Of a stretch of 64,000 nucleotides of DNA, positions 17,620 through 26,392 are shown one piece after another. This stretch comes from Rhodobacteraceae bacterium IMCC1909 (GTDB lineage: Bacteria; Pseudomonadota; Alphaproteobacteria; Rhodobacterales; Rhodobacteraceae). The notes beneath the pieces were generated by a model that saw nothing but the letters and a program-made list of their open reading frames with translations, made no database searches and had not been told where the DNA came from. The DNA lies in the NCBI GenBank assembly GCA_030704425.1, contig JAPDHM010000001.1:1709825-1773824 (forward strand), in the 5' to 3' direction. Position numbers and translations under genes: made by a program. Each line of letters starts with the position of its first letter. Position 1 is the stretch's first letter.

Positions 17620-18615
17620 TCAGGGGATTAGAATAATTTTGGGCGCAGGGGTGTTGCCACTGCGGATATCATCAAAGGCGCCTTGCCCCTCTGACAAATG
17701 TCTGGTTTCGACCCAATCCAAAGGTCCCATTTTACCGGCAAAAATCGCCTCACCGGTCTCCTGGAAGTCCTTGGGAGTATAGGTATAGCAGCCAATCAAA
17801 GTGATCTCATGCAGGGTCATACGGCGCACATCGACGCCACCTTCACCCGAGCCCAAGCCAATATGCGAGATCACCCCGCCCGGCTTGGCCAATTCACAGG
17901 CCGCCGCCCGGGTGGCCGCATAACCAACGCCGTCAATCACCAAATCAGCACTGCCATCTTTTGGGGCATCGGCATCCTTGCCATCGCTGGCTTTAAACCC
18001 TTCCATGCCCTTCAATGTGGCCAGACGCGGCGGGTTGACCTCAATCAAAGTGATGTCTTGGACACCCATCGCCCGCAGGCAGAGCGCCGCGCCAAGCCCG
18101 ATGGCTCCGCCGCCGAGGACCACACAGCTTAGGTTCTCAACCGGGTCATCTTGCAAGCGCAGGCCAAGGCGTGCGGCATGCCAGCTACAGGCCAAAGGTT
18201 CTGTCAAAGCCGCCGATTGCAAAAGCTCCGCCCGTGGTACCACCAATAGATTTTCGCTTGGAATGGCCACCATTTCAGCAAAGGCACCCGGACGAGGCGG
18301 CATGGAAATGATTTGGCGCCCCAGACAAATATTGGGCTTTCCCGATCGGCAGGCATGGCATGTGCCACAGCCATTGAGGGGGTTGATGGTGACTAACGTG
18401 CCATCGCGCGGCCCGCCCACAATCGTCCCAGAGGCTTCATGCCCCAAAATGATCGGCGTAGGCCTGCGCGCATCATGGCCCATAAATGCATGCATATCGG
18501 ATCCGCAAATGCCTGAATATTGGATGCGGACAAGCTCTTCGCCAGCTTTGGCGATTGGATCTGCCTGATCCATATAGGTGAGCGTCTCTACGCCCGTGTT
18601 CACTAAAGCCTTCAT
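17620..18615 (-). CDS. hpsP: Zn-dependent alcohol dehydrogenase, probable DHPS 2-dehydrogenase HpsP
   Basis: 331-residue medium-chain dehydrogenase. Catalytic zinc region YSGICGSDMHAF and GHEASG, structural zinc cysteines CGTCHACRSGKPNIC (about residues 84-98), Rossmann motif VVLGGGAIGLGAAL near 165. In Cupriavidus and Ruegeria the DHPS operon has two 2-dehydrogenases (HpsO, HpsP) that interconvert 2,3-dihydroxypropane-1-sulfonate enantiomers through the ketone; this gene sits where one of them is expected. Its ATG overlaps the SDR stop by 4 bases. Which is HpsO and which HpsP is assigned from memory. Confidence 0.75.
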   Translation of the reverse strand: MKALVNTGVETLTYMDQADPIAKAGEELVRIQYSGICGSDMHAFMGHDARRPTPIILGHEASGTIVGGPRDGTLVTINPLNGCGTCHACRSGKPNICLGRQIISMPPRPGAFAEMVAIPSENLLVVPRAELLQSAALTEPLACSWHAARLGLRLQDDPVENLSCVVLGGGAIGLGAALCLRAMGVQDITLIEVNPPRLATLKGMEGFKASDGKDADAPKDGSADLVIDGVGYAATRAAACELAKPGGVISHIGLGSGEGGVDVRRMTLHEITLIGCYTYTPKDFQETGEAIFAGKMGPLDWVETRHLSEGQGAFDDIRSGNTPAPKIILIP

Positions 18616-19370
18616 TTTGCCGTATACCCTCCATCTACAAATATAACCTGCCCTGTCACATAGTCTGAGGCGGTAGAACAAAGAAACATCATGGGCCCAT
18701 CCATATCACGAACCTGACCATTGCGCCCGATGCACGTCTGTGCGGCATTACGGGCCGCAAGATCCGGGTCTGCAAAAACTGGTGCCGTCAATTCTGTATG
18801 AAAGAAACCCGGCGCGAGGGCATTGGCTGTGACACCATGCGCAGACCAGGCTTCGGCCATAGCACGGGTCATCTGCTCAACAGCCCCTTTGGACGCCCCA
18901 TAGCTGATGCCATTGGCAAAAGCGCGGCGCGATTGCAGCGAGGCAAAATTGATGATCCGCCCCCATCCCTTCTCCTGCATCCCCGGCACAATGGATTTGG
19001 CCAAAAAGAATGGCGCGGCAACATTGAGGTTTTGCGTCACATCCCAATCGGCATCCGTCATCTCATCAGCGGGCCGGCGGGTGTTGATCCCAGCGGCATT
19101 GATCAAAATATCCGGCGCACCAAAAGGTTTGGCCGCTTGGGCCGCAACATCGGCCAGACAAGAGCGATCCGACAAGTCAGCAGCCAGAACGGCAGTTTCG
19201 CCAGGGGTCTGTTCAGACCAAGCGGCAAGAGTATCGGCGCGGCGGGCAATCGCAACCACCTGCGCCCCATGAGCTGCAAGCAGGCTGGCCGCGCCCTGCC
19301 CCAAACCGCTGGACGCACCGGTCACAACGGCAATCTTACCCTCAACGTTGAACAGTGACGCAGATCTCAT
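18612..19370 (-). CDS. hpsO: Short-chain dehydrogenase, probable DHPS 2-dehydrogenase HpsO
   Basis: Classical SDR of 252 residues: cofactor motif TGASSGLGQG (about 17-26), NAAG (about 92-95), catalytic Ser in NFASLQS and SYGASKG with the Tyr-x3-Lys pair (about 156-162), and the C-terminal YVTGQVIFVDGGY. It lies 3 bases after hpsN and overlaps the next dehydrogenase, so it is translated as part of the same unit. With HpsP it would racemise DHPS so that both enantiomers reach HpsN. Confidence 0.8.
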   Translation of the reverse strand: MRSASLFNVEGKIAVVTGASSGLGQGAASLLAAHGAQVVAIARRADTLAAWSEQTPGETAVLAADLSDRSCLADVAAQAAKPFGAPDILINAAGINTRRPADEMTDADWDVTQNLNVAAPFFLAKSIVPGMQEKGWGRIINFASLQSRRAFANGISYGASKGAVEQMTRAMAEAWSAHGVTANALAPGFFHTELTAPVFADPDLAARNAAQTCIGRNGQVRDMDGPMMFLCSTASDYVTGQVIFVDGGYTAK

Positions 19371-19373
19371 CGG

Positions 19374-20681
19374 TTAGCCCTGCGCTGACAGATCAAAGTT
19401 TTCACCCGGATAATATTTCGCCAAACGAATATCCGCGGTGCGCGCATGGCCTTCCATGCCCTCGAGCCTGGAAATGCGTGCAGTGGCAATCGCCACGTCT
19501 TTGGCTCCATCGCGGGTAGCGCGCTGCCAAGTGACCAATTTCATGTATTTATGGACAGACAGGCCGCCGGTGTATTTGGCCGAACGCGAGGTGGGCAAGC
19601 AATGGTTTGGACCAGAGGCCTTATCGCCATAGGCAACAGTGGTTTCCTCACCAAGGAACAAAGAGCCATAGCAGCTCAACCGATCCAACCACCAATCCAG
19701 ATCATCGGCTTGAACGGTCAAATGCTCAGGCGCATATTCGTCGGAGGTGGCCGCCATTTCTTCGCGATCTTCGCACAGAATAACTTCCGCATAGTCCCGC
19801 CAAGCCGCTTCCGCATTGATCCGATTAAGCTCGGGCAAATCCGCAATTAGACCCGGGACAATTTCCAGGACTTTTTGCGCCAAAGGCTCATTGTCCGTCA
19901 CCAGCCACACGGGTGAATTATACCCGTGTTCCGCCTGCCCGACCAAATCGGCGGCGACAATCGCAGCATCCGCGGTCCCGTCAGCGATCACCAAACTATC
20001 GGTTGGACCCGCGATCATATCAATACCGACACGGCCGAACAATATGCGCTTGGCCTCGGCCACAAACTGATTGCCCGGCCCAACAATGATATCCGCCTCA
20101 GGCAGACCAAACAGTCCGAAGGTCATCGAGGCCACGCCCTGAACCCCGCCCATGGCCAAAATCTTATCAGCACCGCAGTGGTGGGCCGCATAGATAATCG
20201 CAGGCGCGATGCCTGCGTCTTTGGCAGGAGGCGAACAAGCTGTGATATGCTGGCAGCCGGCAACCTTCGCTGTGGTTACAGTCATAATCGCACTGGCGAT
20301 ATGGCTGTAACGCCCGCCGGGGATATAGCAGCCAGCCGCATTGCAAGGGATGCTCTTTTGCCCTGCAATCAAGCCCGGCACAATTTCTGTCTCAAAATCT
20401 GTGATCGTACCGCGTTGCGCCTCGGCGAAGCGTTTCACATTGGCATGGGCAAACTGAATATCTTGCTTCAATTTTTCTGGCACCAAATCACAAGCCGCTT
20501 GGATTTCTGCCTCAGTTAAAATCAAATTTCCATCATACCCATCAAACTTCGCCGCGTAGTCAAGCGCGGCGGCGTCGCCCCCCGTTTCGATATCGTTGAG
20601 AATTCCCATGACCGTTGCGCGCACATCATCGCTGCCAGTCGAAGCGGTTTTTGTAGATTTCTTGAGATAGACCCGAGCCAT
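19374..20681 (-). CDS. hpsN: Sulfopropanediol 3-dehydrogenase (DHPS dehydrogenase)
   Basis: Zn- and NAD-dependent four-electron dehydrogenase of the histidinol dehydrogenase family that oxidises (R)-DHPS to (R)-sulfolactate. 435 residues. Family motifs: GPGNQFVAEAKRILFG, IDMIAGPTDSLVIADG, zinc ligands in DLVGQAEHG (Gln, His), and MEGHARTADIR near the end. It lies outside any his cluster, with two dehydrogenases and comDE, which points to HpsN rather than HisD. ATG at 20681 has AAGGA upstream; the ATG at 20690 overlaps that site. First gene of the operon, 42 bases from the operator. Confidence 0.9.
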   Translation of the reverse strand: MARVYLKKSTKTASTGSDDVRATVMGILNDIETGGDAAALDYAAKFDGYDGNLILTEAEIQAACDLVPEKLKQDIQFAHANVKRFAEAQRGTITDFETEIVPGLIAGQKSIPCNAAGCYIPGGRYSHIASAIMTVTTAKVAGCQHITACSPPAKDAGIAPAIIYAAHHCGADKILAMGGVQGVASMTFGLFGLPEADIIVGPGNQFVAEAKRILFGRVGIDMIAGPTDSLVIADGTADAAIVAADLVGQAEHGYNSPVWLVTDNEPLAQKVLEIVPGLIADLPELNRINAEAAWRDYAEVILCEDREEMAATSDEYAPEHLTVQADDLDWWLDRLSCYGSLFLGEETTVAYGDKASGPNHCLPTSRSAKYTGGLSVHKYMKLVTWQRATRDGAKDVAIATARISRLEGMEGHARTADIRLAKYYPGENFDLSAQG

Positions 20682-20722
20682 TGCAAACATCCTTGAAAGC
20701 TATTTGTGTTTTCGACTCATTG

Positions 20723-20758
20723 TGTAAGCGCTTGCATTGCGGTATGCAAGCGCTTACA
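20723..20758. promoter_or_regulatory. 36-bp perfect inverted repeat, double LacI-type operator
   Basis: Arms TGTAAGCGCTTGCA (20723-20736) and TGCAAGCGCTTACA (20745-20758) are exact inverted copies around TTGCGGTA. Each arm holds the palindrome AAGCGCTT, typical of LacI-family sites; the two centres are 22 bp apart, about two helical turns. It lies in the hpsN/lacI divergent gap, 42 bases from hpsN and 30 from the regulator, and so probably controls both. Confidence 0.85.
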
Positions 20759-20788
20759 TTCATCAAAAGCAACAAATGGGAATTTATC

Positions 20789-21802
20789 ATGCGCGACAGC
20801 AATCGCCCAAGCCTCGAAGACGTGGCCGCATTAGCAGGCGTGTCGACGGCGTCCATTTCACGTTGCATAAATTCGCCCCAAAAAGTCGCGGAACCCACCC
20901 GGCAGCGGATTCAAAATGCCATTGAAACGCTCGGCTATGTGCCCCATTTCGGCGGTCGTGCTTTGGCACGCAATCGCACCAATACCATTGGCGCGATCAT
21001 TCCGACGATGGACAACGCGATGTTCGCCAGCGGCCTGCAAGCCTTTCAAGAGACACTCAGTGCTGCCGGGGTGACCCTGCTGGTTGGCAGTTCAAACTAT
21101 GACCCGGACCAGGAGTTCGACGCCATTCGCTCTTTGCTGTCACAGGGCGCGGATGGGTTGTTGCTGATCGGGGCGGCGCGGCCCGAAAAAACCCAGGCTT
21201 TTTTAACACAACACTCCGTGCCGCATGTCTTGGCATGGTGCTGCCCAAAAACAGGCCACTCGCCAAGCGTCGGCTTTGACAATCAAAAATCGGGCCATGA
21301 TATCACGGCACATGTTTTGGCCCATGGGCACCGGAAATTGGCGGTGATTTGTGGGCTGAGAGAGGGCAATGATCGCGCCACCGCCCGCGTTGTAGGCATC
21401 AAACAAGCAATCGCAAGCCAAAGCGATGCGCAATTATTGGGTCTCGAAGAGTGTAAATATAGTTTTGAAGAGGCTGGCGCCGCTTTCGCGCAGCTTCTGA
21501 CCGGGCCAGAAAAACCCTCAGCAGTGATTTGCGGCAGTGATGTTTTGGCGGTCGGCGCCTTGCTGCAAGCCCGCAAGATGGGATTGCGCGTGCCAGAAGA
21601 CATTTCAATCACCGGATTTGACGATATTTCCTTGGCACGGGTCACCACGCCCAGCCTGACAACCGTGCGCGTGCCTCAGCACTCTATGGGTAGCAAAGCA
21701 GCAGAGGTGTTGCTGGCTTTACTCAATCAAGAGCCGGGGCAAATCCTGAGGCACGAGCTGGTGACCAGCATCATCGATCGCGGAACGCTTGCGCGGATCT
21801 AG
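20789..21802 (+). CDS. LacI-family regulator of the sulfonate operon (proposed)
   Basis: 337 residues: LacI HTH (SLEDVAALAGVSTASISRCIN, about 7-27) with hinge helix region PHFGGRALARNRT, then a periplasmic-binding-protein-like effector domain (TIGAIIPTMDNAMFASGLQAF; ending SITGFDDISLARVTTPSLTTV). ATG at 20789 is chosen because it directly precedes the HTH. Divergent from hpsN across the double operator, so repression of hps-com relieved by DHPS or a product is likely. The ligand is inferred from context only. Confidence 0.88.
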   Translation: MRDSNRPSLEDVAALAGVSTASISRCINSPQKVAEPTRQRIQNAIETLGYVPHFGGRALARNRTNTIGAIIPTMDNAMFASGLQAFQETLSAAGVTLLVGSSNYDPDQEFDAIRSLLSQGADGLLLIGAARPEKTQAFLTQHSVPHVLAWCCPKTGHSPSVGFDNQKSGHDITAHVLAHGHRKLAVICGLREGNDRATARVVGIKQAIASQSDAQLLGLEECKYSFEEAGAAFAQLLTGPEKPSAVICGSDVLAVGALLQARKMGLRVPEDISITGFDDISLARVTTPSLTTVRVPQHSMGSKAAEVLLALLNQEPGQILRHELVTSIIDRGTLARI

Positions 21803-21839
21803 AGCCGATCTTTGTCACAGGGCTGGCCGCGTCTGTTCA

Positions 21840-22595
21840 TCACTCAAATAAAACGTCGCGCATCAGGCGCGCGCCATCAATGAGAACCTGCCGCTTTGAC
21901 CAGGCGTCTTCATAAGTCAACCTCTGTATCGGGCCATGAAAGGCCAAAGACGCCACATAGCGCCCGCGTTCGTCCAGAATTGGCACGGCCATCGCCACCA
22001 TCCCGATGAAAAATTCCTCGCGGTCGAAGGCATAGCCATTTTTTGCAACTTGCTTGAGCTCGGCCAAAAGAGCGTCTTCCGTGCACAGCGTATTGGCCGT
22101 TAAATCCTTGAGCTGCAAGCTGCGCACCATCGCTTGGCGCGCCTTTGGGGCCAAGCTGGCCAGAAAGGTTTTACCGCTTGCCGTACAGTGAAACGGCACA
22201 TGGGTCCCGACAGGCAATTGCACCCGAAAGGGCCAGTCCGTTTCGACCCGGTCGACATAGATCATCCCTTTGCTGTCGGGCACCACGAAGTTGACCGTCT
22301 CGCCAACTTCATCCGCCACACTTTGCATCACCTGGTGCCGTGCGATATGATGACGGGAGGCATGCAGAAGACCCGATGCCATAAGCCGCGAGCGCCGCGC
22401 TGGGCGCAGTTTCTTGCCATCTTCTTCCCGGGCCAAAAACCCCTCCCGCTCTAGCTTGGCGCAGAGGCGGTGAATGGTTTGCTTGGGCAGGCCGATCGAT
22501 TTGTTGATTTCAGTGGGCGACAGCGCACGATCAGACGTCCCCAAAACCTCCAAGATCAGCAATGTGCGTAAATTCGTTGGAATACGATCTTCCAT
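21840..22595 (-). CDS. IclR-family transcriptional regulator
   Basis: 251 residues. Winged HTH with LSPTEINKSIGLPKQTIHRL (about 21-40) and an IclR effector domain (VPDSKGMIYVDRVETDWP; PFHCTASGKTFLASLAP; the segment with FDREEFFIGMVAMAVPI). It diverges from the GMC oxidoreductase gene, the usual arrangement for control of a catabolic gene by IclR proteins. The 143-base gap contains the small inverted repeat CTCGAAAAAACGAG at 22691-22704, a possible but unproven site. Confidence 0.88.
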   Translation of the reverse strand: MEDRIPTNLRTLLILEVLGTSDRALSPTEINKSIGLPKQTIHRLCAKLEREGFLAREEDGKKLRPARRSRLMASGLLHASRHHIARHQVMQSVADEVGETVNFVVPDSKGMIYVDRVETDWPFRVQLPVGTHVPFHCTASGKTFLASLAPKARQAMVRSLQLKDLTANTLCTEDALLAELKQVAKNGYAFDREEFFIGMVAMAVPILDERGRYVASLAFHGPIQRLTYEDAWSKRQVLIDGARLMRDVLFE

Positions 22596-22738
22596 TGTCT
22601 TCTCACTTCACTCTCTCGACCCAAACTTCGCATCTCAACCATGCAAAATTATATTGCCGAATCTCATCTTTCCTGCATAGTAACATAAATCTCGAAAAAA
22701 CGAGAACAAAAGTCTCATTTTTTGATGGTGGAGCTGGC

Positions 22739-24340
22739 TTGGAGTTTGACTTTGTAATAATTGGAGCGGGATCCGCCGGCTGTGCGCTGGCAAATCGGCT
22801 GTCGGCAGATGCAAAATACTCTGTGGCTCTGCTCGAAGCGGGTGGGCGCGACACCAATCCATGGATCCACATCCCGGTTGGTTATTTCAAAACGATGGAC
22901 AACCCCAAAACAGATTGGCGCTATCGTACGGAAAGCGATCCAGGACTGAATGGCCGGGATATTCCCTGGCCGCGGGGTCGGGTGTTAGGGGGCTGCAGCT
23001 CGATCAACGGCCTACTCTATGTGCGCGGGCAAGCCGAAGATTTTAATCATTGGCGGCAACTCGGCAACACCGGCTGGGCGTGGGAAGACGTTCTGCCCTA
23101 TTTCAAACGCGCAGAAACTTGGAAGGGCGATGGCACCGAGAATTCAGAGCGGGGCACAGACGGTCCGCTGTCCGTATCCCCGACCCGTTTGAAGCGCGAA
23201 ATCGTAGACAAATGGCTCGATGCCGCCGTCGGCGCTGGATATAAACGCAATCCCGATTACAACAGTTCAGATCAAGAAGGGGTGGGGTATTTCCAACTGA
23301 CCCTGGACAAAGGGCGGCGCTGCTCCAGCGCGGTGGCCTATCTAAAACCCGCGCGCAATCGCAAAAACCTCACCATTATCACCCATGCGCAGGTCGAGAG
23401 ACTGCTAGTTGAACAGGGTGAGGCCAAAGGCGTTGTTGCCAATATCAAAGGCCAAAGCCAAACCATCCGCGCCCGCCGGGAAGTGATCTTGAGCGCGGGC
23501 GCCATCGGTTCACCGCAAATTCTCATGCTCTCAGGCATTGGCGACGCACAGGAACTGAAGGCAAAGGGGATCAAGCCGATCTGCGATCTGCCAGGCGTTG
23601 GAAAAAATCTGCAAGATCATCTGCAAGCACGGCCGGTTTTCAAAACAAATCTTTCAACCATAAACATCGAGACCAATAATATTTTCAAACAGGGCCTGAT
23701 CGCCTTGCAATACGCCATAAGCCAAACCGGACCAATGACTATGGCAGCCAGTCTTGGCACCGGTTTCTTGAAAACAGATCCGATGCTGGCAACACCAGAT
23801 ATTCAGTTTCATATCCAACCGTTCAGCGCCTCTGCGCCGGCTGATGGGCCGCATACGTTTTCGGCCTTCACCGCCTCCGTGCTGCAATTGCGCCCGGAAA
23901 GCACGGGTCATCTCGAGTTAAAATCCGCAGATTGGCGGGACCACCCAGCCATTCACCCCAATTACTTGGCCACAAAACTCGATCAAGACACCATCGTGAA
24001 GGGCATCCAAATAGCGCGCCGCATTGCGCAGTTTGAGCCATTGAAATCACATATCATCGAAGAATTTATCCCTGGGTCAAAGATCGGCATGGACGATTAT
24101 GACGCAACATTGAATTGGGCCCGCAACAATAGCGTGACCATCTATCACCCAACGGGCACCTGCAAAATGGGTCAGGATGACTTGGCCGTTGTCGATGCAC
24201 GTTTGAAAGTGCGGGGCCTAAAAGGTCTGCGCGTCGCTGATTGCTCCATCATGCCCACAATCACCTCTGGCAACACAAATGCTCCGGCGATCATGATTGG
24301 TGAAAAACTGTCGGATATGATTTTGGAGGACGCCCGTTGA
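22739..24340 (+). CDS. GMC-family FAD oxidoreductase (choline/alcohol dehydrogenase-like)
   Basis: 533 residues. FAD motif FDFVIIGAGSAGCALANRL at the N-terminus, GMC signature GRVLGGCSSINGLLYVRG (about 82-99), SAGAIGSPQILMLSGIG (about 255-271), C-terminal YHPTGTCKMG and SGNTNAPAIMIGEK. No ATG fits before the FAD motif; the frame reads TTG GAG TTT GAC, so TTG at 22739 is proposed, with GGTGGAG upstream. No betaine-aldehyde dehydrogenase is nearby, so choline is not an assured substrate. terC follows in the same direction. Confidence 0.88.
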   Translation: MEFDFVIIGAGSAGCALANRLSADAKYSVALLEAGGRDTNPWIHIPVGYFKTMDNPKTDWRYRTESDPGLNGRDIPWPRGRVLGGCSSINGLLYVRGQAEDFNHWRQLGNTGWAWEDVLPYFKRAETWKGDGTENSERGTDGPLSVSPTRLKREIVDKWLDAAVGAGYKRNPDYNSSDQEGVGYFQLTLDKGRRCSSAVAYLKPARNRKNLTIITHAQVERLLVEQGEAKGVVANIKGQSQTIRARREVILSAGAIGSPQILMLSGIGDAQELKAKGIKPICDLPGVGKNLQDHLQARPVFKTNLSTINIETNNIFKQGLIALQYAISQTGPMTMAASLGTGFLKTDPMLATPDIQFHIQPFSASAPADGPHTFSAFTASVLQLRPESTGHLELKSADWRDHPAIHPNYLATKLDQDTIVKGIQIARRIAQFEPLKSHIIEEFIPGSKIGMDDYDATLNWARNNSVTIYHPTGTCKMGQDDLAVVDARLKVRGLKGLRVADCSIMPTITSGNTNAPAIMIGEKLSDMILEDAR

Positions 24341-24373
24341 GCCGCTCTATTCATCTAACTAAGGAAGCCCAGA

Positions 24374-25042
24374 ATGTTTGATACTGCAATGGCATATGGT
24401 CAAATCATAATCGCGGATTTGATCCTGTCAGGTGACAATGCTTTGATCATCGGTATGGCTGCGGCTGGCCTCTCTCCAGAATTGCGCAAACGCGCTATTT
24501 TGTACGGTATGGTGATTGCGGCTGTCCTGCGGATTGTATTTGCCGTGATCGCAACAACCCTTCTCGGTATACCCGGCATATTGTTCATTGGCTCCGTGCT
24601 GCTTTTTTGGGTATGCTGGCGTCTGTTTCAAGAAATCCGCGAGGGTCTCGAGCGAGATGCGCAGGAGGCGATGCTGACCGCCGGTGATCTTGAGCAGGGC
24701 TACACAGGAGCGTCACAAAAAACCATGGCCGGCGCCCTGATCTCAATCACGATTGCAGATGTCTCCATGTCGCTCGACAATGTTCTCGCCGTGGCGGCAA
24801 TTGCCGATGGCGACAAACAAATCTTGATTTTTGGTCTGGGATTGGCGATCGTACTCATGGCATTCGCTGCCACTTTGATTATGAAGTTGCTTACAAATTA
24901 TCCATGGATATCCTGGTTGGGACTGATTGTACTACTCTACGTTGCCGGTGAAATGATGTTCCGTGGCTTTTTCGACATTAACCACGGTGTGGGGGCCCTT
25001 TTGGGGCTCGTGGAAGGCTGGGAGATCAGCAAAAGCCACTAA
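24374..25042 (+). CDS. TerC/YjbE-family integral membrane protein
   Basis: 222 residues, about seven hydrophobic helices. Both conserved acidic motifs are present: LILSGDNALIIGMAA (about 17-31) and ITIADVSMSLDNVLAVAA (about 127-144), typical of TerC-family manganese/metal exporters and protein-metalation factors. AAGGAAGCCCAGA precedes the ATG. Lies 33 bases after the GMC gene but is functionally unrelated as far as can be seen. Confidence 0.88.
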   Translation: MFDTAMAYGQIIIADLILSGDNALIIGMAAAGLSPELRKRAILYGMVIAAVLRIVFAVIATTLLGIPGILFIGSVLLFWVCWRLFQEIREGLERDAQEAMLTAGDLEQGYTGASQKTMAGALISITIADVSMSLDNVLAVAAIADGDKQILIFGLGLAIVLMAFAATLIMKLLTNYPWISWLGLIVLLYVAGEMMFRGFFDINHGVGALLGLVEGWEISKSH

Positions 25043-25160
25043 AAAGAATTGGGATTTGGCGGCATAAAGATGAAGCCAATACTCTACGACCCGGTGGTGT
25101 GCCTTCGGCCCGGGTCCAAAACAAGACAATGAAGGTACAACATAAGGGAGGAAAACTTAA

Positions 25161-26273
25161 ATGTTTAACCTGAAAACACTTGCCAAGACAGCTGCTATTA
25201 CTGTAGCCGGCTTGGCTTTTGCGCCAGCGGCGTTTGCCGATGGTCATACAAAAGTACTGCGCATTCAATCAGTCTTACCAACCACTGGTGACGAGATTAA
25301 AATGGTTAGGGACTTTGGTGAAGACGTCTATGCCTTGACTGGCGGATCTTTGAAGCTTGAAGTCCTTGCTGCTGGTGCAGTGGTGGGATCCAGAGATGTT
25401 ATGGATGCCGTGGATGCAGGGCTGGTTGAAGGTGGCTTTGCTTGGACACACTATTGGGGCGGTAAACACGTCGCTGCTAACCTCTTTGGTGCTCCCATAG
25501 CTGGCGCCGGCGTTGGCCTGGACGCACTGTCGTTCTTGTCATGGTTCCAATATGGTGGTGGCAAGGAATTGTATGACCAACTTTGGGATGAAATGGGAGT
25601 CAATGTAAAAGGCTTCATGCTTCAACCCGTGGGTCCAGAAGCACTAGGTTGGTTCTCTGAGCCAATTGCCTCCATGGACGACTTCCGCAAATACCGTTTC
25701 CGCGCCCCTCCAGGCATGGTTGGTCAAGCTTATAAAGACATCGGCGTCGCCTCCGTAGCGATGGGTGGAGGCGACATCCTCCCCGCTTTGGAAAAAGGCA
25801 CAATCGACGCAGCTGAATGGTGCTGCCCAGTGGCAGATATGGCTTTTGGATTTCAAAAAGTTCTGAAGCATTACTACCTGCAGGGTCTTCACCAGGTCGT
25901 GGTTAATGCTGACCTGTATGTAAACGGAGACTTCTATGATGCCCTGACCGATACCGAGAAAAAAGCCCTTGAAGTAGCGGCTAATGCTTCTCTATCAAAG
26001 TCAATGTCATATCGTATCCTTGCAAACGGAAAAGCGCTTAAAGATCTCACAGACAACCACGGCGTTATCTTGCATGATACTCCAGCGGATTATTTCCCAG
26101 CATACATGGGTGCTGCGAAGGCGCTCCTTGAAAAAGGTGCTGCAGAAAACGAATTCTTTGCTGAAGTTTGGCAGTCTCAGAAAGACTTTGCAGACGTTGC
26201 GGTTCCCTTCTGGGCTGGCGCACAGGCTTCAAACGCTGCCCTAGGCAAGGCACACGCTGATAGCTTGAAGTAA
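25161..26273 (+). CDS. TRAP transporter substrate-binding protein DctP
   Basis: 370 residues with a Sec signal peptide (MFNLKTLAKTAAITVAGLAFAPAAFA, cut before DGHTK). Solute-binding domain in the TakP/mannitol-chloroaromatic-like subgroup: FRAPPGMVGQAYKDIG and GGGDILPALEKGTIDAAEW with WCCP. AAGGGAGGAAAA gives a strong ribosome site. A terminator-like hairpin follows directly, then the fused permease. A hairpin GACCCGG/CCGGGTC at 25088-25116 lies in the leader. The ligand is not predictable; nearby MttB hints at a methylated amine or related osmolyte, as inference only. Confidence 0.9.
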   Translation: MFNLKTLAKTAAITVAGLAFAPAAFADGHTKVLRIQSVLPTTGDEIKMVRDFGEDVYALTGGSLKLEVLAAGAVVGSRDVMDAVDAGLVEGGFAWTHYWGGKHVAANLFGAPIAGAGVGLDALSFLSWFQYGGGKELYDQLWDEMGVNVKGFMLQPVGPEALGWFSEPIASMDDFRKYRFRAPPGMVGQAYKDIGVASVAMGGGDILPALEKGTIDAAEWCCPVADMAFGFQKVLKHYYLQGLHQVVVNADLYVNGDFYDALTDTEKKALEVAANASLSKSMSYRILANGKALKDLTDNHGVILHDTPADYFPAYMGAAKALLEKGAAENEFFAEVWQSQKDFADVAVPFWAGAQASNAALGKAHADSLK

Positions 26274-26280
26274 AACATAA

Positions 26281-26313
26281 AAATACGAGGCCAAACGGCC
26301 TCGTATTTCTTCT
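26281..26313 (+). terminator. Intra-operon terminator/attenuator after dctP
   Basis: AAATACGAGGCC-AAAC-GGCCTCGTATTT is a perfect 12-bp stem with a 4-base loop, followed by CTTCTTTT. It lies between the binding-protein and permease genes and would let the binding protein be made in excess, or stabilise the 3' end of its mRNA. Confidence 0.85.
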
Positions 26314-26392
26314 TTTGAAAGCATTTTATATAAGAGTTTTCACAAGAAGAAATTAGAAAAATTTCTGAGAATAAAACCCATGGGAGGGCCGG

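Noticed and set aside
19374..20681. Annotating this gene as histidinol dehydrogenase HisD
   Set aside because: Family matches, but there are no his genes nearby and the operon contains comDE and two dehydrogenases, which fits HpsN.
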